NCBI GenBank assembly: GCA_017437165.1
Contig: JAFSBS010000418.1
Coordinates: forward strand, 1 to 8,848
Length of the DNA: 8,848 nt
From: Clostridia bacterium
GTDB lineage: Bacteria > Bacillota > Clostridia > Oscillospirales > Acutalibacteraceae
Reading direction: 5' to 3'
Made by a program: the position numbers and the translations under genes. Below are positions 6,084 to 8,848 of this stretch, piece after piece; position 1 is the stretch's first letter, and every line of letters begins with the position of its first letter. Below the pieces are notes generated by a model. It was not told where the DNA came from and made no database searches. It saw nothing but the letters and a program-made list of their open reading frames with translations.

Positions 6084-8036
6084 TTAGTAATCAGTAGAAA
6101 GTGTTTCTGTTGTTTCAACAAGACCGCCAAAACCACTTTGGTACATAGCATAATAAAGTCCGTGTTGCTTTAACAACTCCTCATGAGTACCACGTTCCCT
6201 TATAGTACCATTATCTATAAACAGAATTTCGTCCGCTTTACGGATTGTAGAAAGTCTGTGAGCAACAACAAAATTGGTTCTGCCTTTCATCACTTCATTC
6301 ATACCTTTTTGAACAAGAAGTTCAGTTCTTGTATCAACCGAAGAAGTTGCTTCGTCAAGAATAAGCACCGACGGATTCTTTAAGAATGCCCTTGCAATCG
6401 TTATAAGTTGTTTCTGACCACCTGAAAGGTTTTCGCCGTTCTCTGTAATTTTTGTATTATATGTATCCGGAAGCAACTTTATAAATTCATCTGCACCTGA
6501 AAGTCTGCAAGCCTCATAAACTTCTTCGTCCGTTGCATCAAGTTTACCGTAACGTATATTATCCATTATAGTTCCGTCAAAAAGCCAGGTTTCCTGTAAA
6601 ACCATACCGTAAAGCTTTCTTAAATCATCACGATTTACTGTTCTTATATCTTTACCATCAACAGTAATTTTACCATCAGAAACATCATAAAAACGCATTA
6701 AAAGATTTACAAAAGTAGTTTTACCCGCACCCGTAGGGCCTACAAGTGCTACAAGGCTACCTTTTTTAACTGTTAAATCAAGATTTTCAATTAAAGGCTT
6801 GTCCTTTGAATAAGAAAATGAAACATTCTCAAATTTTATTGAATCATTAAATTTAAGTTCTTCACTCGTCGGAGCATCAACTTCACTTTCTTCATCAAAG
6901 AGCTTAAACACTCTTTCGGCAGATGCCATACAAGATTGAATTGTATTGGCAATCTGTGCAAGAGTTGACATTGGTGAAGTAAAAAGTTTAGAGTAAGTAA
7001 TGAATGTAAGAATACCACCAATTGAAAACGCAGTACCCATATCATAAATTACTGTATCACCAACAGAAAACACACCATTATTAACAATTAAGTAACCGCC
7101 GATAATCGCAACTAAAATATAACCGACATTATCCATTAAATTTATAAACGGACCTATTGTACCTGAAATAAACTGTGCTTTACTGCTTACCTCAACAAGT
7201 TCATCGTTTATATCGTTGAATTCATCTTCTGCAAGTTGTTCCTGACCGAAGATTTTTACAATTTTATGACCTGTATAAATTTCTTCAACATGACCGTTGA
7301 GTTCGCCGGTTCTGTCCCACTGTTTTTTAAATAGTTTTCTTGAAACTGAAAGAACTTTTAAGGCGATTACCGCCGTGAAAGGTACAAGTAAAACTATAAA
7401 CAATGTTAAAAACCAGTTTGTAATTATCATCATAATGAACACACCGACAATTGTAATTAAAGAAGATACAATTGAAATCAGATTATGTTGAAGTGTGTTA
7501 CTTATATTATCAACATCATTCATTATACGGCTTAAAACATCGCCTTTTGAATTACTGTCATAATACTTTAGTGGTAATAACGAAAGTTTTTCGTTGATTT
7601 TTTCACGTAATTTTCTTACAACTTTTGCAGTTACACCTGCCATTACATATTGCTGAATAAATGAAAATACTGCCATTCCGCCATAAATAATAACAAGTGC
7701 CTTAATGCACGGTAAAAGCGACTCTGCTGAAATAAGACCTCCGCCTAATTTAACTTCTACCTGCTCATTGAGTAAATCAAGAGCCTGACCTATATAATCG
7801 GGGCCGAGTACGCTGAAAACCGATGAAATTATACAAGTAATTACAACAATTATAAATGCTGTTTTTTGTTCCCATATATAACTCCATAGTCTTTTTGCGC
7901 TTGTTTTAAAAGACTCCGCCTTTTCTTCACCTTCGTGAATTTCACGATATGAAGAATATCGCATTTTTCGTGTAGCACGTCTTCTTTCTAATCGCTCTAA
8001 TCTTTTTTCATCTAAAACAGGAGTTTGTTTTTTCAT
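6084..8036 (-). CDS. ABC exporter half-transporter, full length, canonical ATPase site
   Basis: Inner-membrane ATP-driven exporter subunit of 650 residues; the substrate is unknown, though multidrug-like or lipid/peptide export is common in this fold. A charged N-terminal stretch (residues 1-55, very rich in Arg, Lys and Glu) precedes about six hydrophobic segments, near 58-78, 110-134, 185-205, 207-227, 297-318 and 333-352. The ATPase domain from about residue 398 has Walker A GPTGAGKT (433-440), Q-loop Gln481, signature LSGGQ (537-541), Walker B VLILDE with catalytic Glu562, and H-loop His593. All are canonical, so this is the catalytically competent half. It overlaps the upstream subunit by one base (TGATG) and has a G-rich ribosome binding site inside that gene's last codons. 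The pairing with a degenerate neighbour strongly suggests an obligate heterodimer. The last 16 or so residues, after YYAMYQS, form a short polar tail without recognisable function. Confidence 0.95.
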   Translation of the reverse strand: MKKQTPVLDEKRLERLERRRATRKMRYSSYREIHEGEEKAESFKTSAKRLWSYIWEQKTAFIIVVITCIISSVFSVLGPDYIGQALDLLNEQVEVKLGGGLISAESLLPCIKALVIIYGGMAVFSFIQQYVMAGVTAKVVRKLREKINEKLSLLPLKYYDSNSKGDVLSRIMNDVDNISNTLQHNLISIVSSLITIVGVFIMMIITNWFLTLFIVLLVPFTAVIALKVLSVSRKLFKKQWDRTGELNGHVEEIYTGHKIVKIFGQEQLAEDEFNDINDELVEVSSKAQFISGTIGPFINLMDNVGYILVAIIGGYLIVNNGVFSVGDTVIYDMGTAFSIGGILTFITYSKLFTSPMSTLAQIANTIQSCMASAERVFKLFDEESEVDAPTSEELKFNDSIKFENVSFSYSKDKPLIENLDLTVKKGSLVALVGPTGAGKTTFVNLLMRFYDVSDGKITVDGKDIRTVNRDDLRKLYGMVLQETWLFDGTIMDNIRYGKLDATDEEVYEACRLSGADEFIKLLPDTYNTKITENGENLSGGQKQLITIARAFLKNPSVLILDEATSSVDTRTELLVQKGMNEVMKGRTNFVVAHRLSTIRKADEILFIDNGTIRERGTHEELLKQHGLYYAMYQSGFGGLVETTETLSTDY

Positions 8037-8848
8037 CAGTCACCCACCCCCGTCTTCTCAAGTTGTGAGTCCGCCATTTCTTTATAAACCGAACAGTTTT
8101 CTAAAAGTTCTTTATGAGTACCGCTTCCTACAATACTGCCATTTTCAAGAACAATAATATTATCGGCATCTATTATAGTACCAACTCTTTGTGCAACAAT
8201 AATTATTGCCGAATCAGTAAGGACTGTTTTTAATTTTGCTCTTAATTTACTGTCTGTAATAAAATCCAATGCAGAAAAACTGTCATCAAACATATAGAAT
8301 TCCGCTTTTTTTACAATAGCTCTGGCAATACAAAGTCTTTGTCTCTGACCACCTGAAAGATTTGTACCATTCTGCGAAACCATACTTTCTAATTTCTGTG
8401 GTAATTTCTCTACAAAATCACGTGATTGAGCTATTTCCAATGCTTCCCACAATTCTTCATCAGTAGCATCTTCATTACCATATCTTAAGTTATCGGCAAC
8501 AGTACCACTGAATAAAAATGCTTGTTGTGGAATGTACCCTATTTTTTCATAAATTGATGCAAAATCCATTTCTCTTACATCAACACCATCAATCAATACG
8601 GCTCCCTCTGTAACGTCATAAAAACGAGGAATTAAATTAAGCACCGTACTTTTACCACTGCCTGTACTACCAATAATGGCAGTAGTTTTTCCTTTTTCGG
8701 CAACAAAACTTACTCTATCCAAAGCCCTTTTTGAGTTACCATCTTCATCTTTATAATCAAAAACAACATTTTTAAATTCAATTGTACCAATTTTTTCTCT
8801 TTCTGTTGTTTTTTCTTTAGTTGTCATTTTTAATTCGTGATCTAAAAT
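8036..8848 (-). CDS. ABC exporter half-transporter, C-terminal part, degenerate ATPase site
   Basis: ATPase domain of a second exporter subunit, probably the non-catalytic partner of the gene that follows it. The frame stays open to the right window edge. The codons before the Met at 8827 read ILDHELK, which resembles the usual linker between membrane domain and ATPase domain, and no ribosome binding site precedes that Met. I therefore read it as the 3' part of a full half-transporter whose membrane domain lies outside. Counting that Met as residue 1: Walker A GSTGSGKST (53-61), Q-loop Gln at 101/102, signature LSGGQ (157-161), Walker B FYMFDD with Asp182 where catalytic Glu is expected, and VAQR with Gln213 where the H-loop His is expected. 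Both replacements are those known from degenerate subunits of heterodimeric exporters such as TM287/288. A free-standing 263-residue ATPase is the alternative, but less likely. Confidence 0.9.
   Translation of the reverse strand: MLDHELKMTTKEKTTEREKIGTIEFKNVVFDYKDEDGNSKRALDRVSFVAEKGKTTAIIGSTGSGKSTVLNLIPRFYDVTEGAVLIDGVDVREMDFASIYEKIGYIPQQAFLFSGTVADNLRYGNEDATDEELWEALEIAQSRDFVEKLPQKLESMVSQNGTNLSGGQRQRLCIARAIVKKAEFYMFDDSFSALDFITDSKLRAKLKTVLTDSAIIIVAQRVGTIIDADNIIVLENGSIVGSGTHKELLENCSVYKEMADSQLEKTGVGD
8044..8051 (-). promoter_or_regulatory. G-rich ribosome binding site of the full-length ABC subunit
   Basis: On the minus strand this reads GGGGGTGG, 7 nt before the ATG at 8036. It can pair with the CCUCCAC tail of 16S rRNA if G:U wobbles are allowed. 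It is conspicuous in otherwise AT-rich DNA. It lies within the last codons of the upstream subunit (the Gly-Val-Gly-Asp end), which fits coupled translation of the two halves of one transporter. Confidence 0.6.

Noticed and set aside
6090..6118. Possible promoter for glyS on the minus strand (TTGAAA, complement of 6113-6118)
   Set aside because: No hexamer resembling TATAAT occurs at 16-19 nt spacing. A lone TTGAAA in AT-rich DNA is not enough.
1..8848. Mobile elements, CRISPR arrays, tRNA or rRNA genes, toxin-antitoxin or defence genes
   Set aside because: Nearly all bases are covered by recognisable metabolic, transport and synthetase genes. I saw no repeat arrays, transposase motifs, cloverleaf sequences or signs of transfer.

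Overview
The window is AT-rich, tightly packed bacterial DNA. It reads as a low-GC Gram-positive, probably a clostridial (Eubacteriales-type) anaerobe. Three things suggest this: the AT-rich codon use, the AGGAG-like ribosome binding sites, and protein types typical of Firmicutes. Those types are a single-chain glycyl-tRNA synthetase, a Bacillus-type pyrimidine-nucleoside phosphorylase and a cytidine deaminase with three cysteine zinc ligands. I cannot name genus or species from this stretch. There is no gene-free stretch longer than 45 bases.

Left half, plus strand (1-4625): the 3' part of an ABC exporter gene that begins outside the window is followed by four nucleoside-salvage genes, deoD, deoB, cdd and pdp. 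The spacings are 12 nt, a 1-nt overlap, 6 nt and a 4-nt overlap, so this looks like one transcription unit. Together the four enzymes strip the base from purine and pyrimidine nucleosides by phosphorolysis (DeoD, Pdp), deaminate cytidine so that Pdp can use it (Cdd), and turn the released (deoxy)ribose-1-phosphate into the 5-phosphate (DeoB) for central carbon metabolism or PRPP. No deoC aldolase, nucleoside importer or regulator lies in the window.

Centre (4626-4669): a perfect 17-bp inverted repeat with T-runs on both strands forms a bidirectional terminator between the two converging operons.

Right half, minus strand (8848 down to 4670): two adjacent ABC exporter subunits are followed by glyS. 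The first (8036-8848) is cut by the window edge. It has a degenerate ATPase site, with Asp in place of the Walker B catalytic Glu and Gln in place of the H-loop His. The second (6084-8036) is full length with canonical motifs. This pairing is the known architecture of heterodimeric ABC exporters. glyS follows after 31 nt with no room for its own leader or T-box.

I looked for an undescribed system and did not find one. The window is mainly housekeeping salvage, a tRNA synthetase and exporters of unknown substrate. The points worth a second look are the asymmetric ABC pair and its linkage to glyS, the exporter at the head of the nucleoside operon, and a short C-terminus on DeoB.
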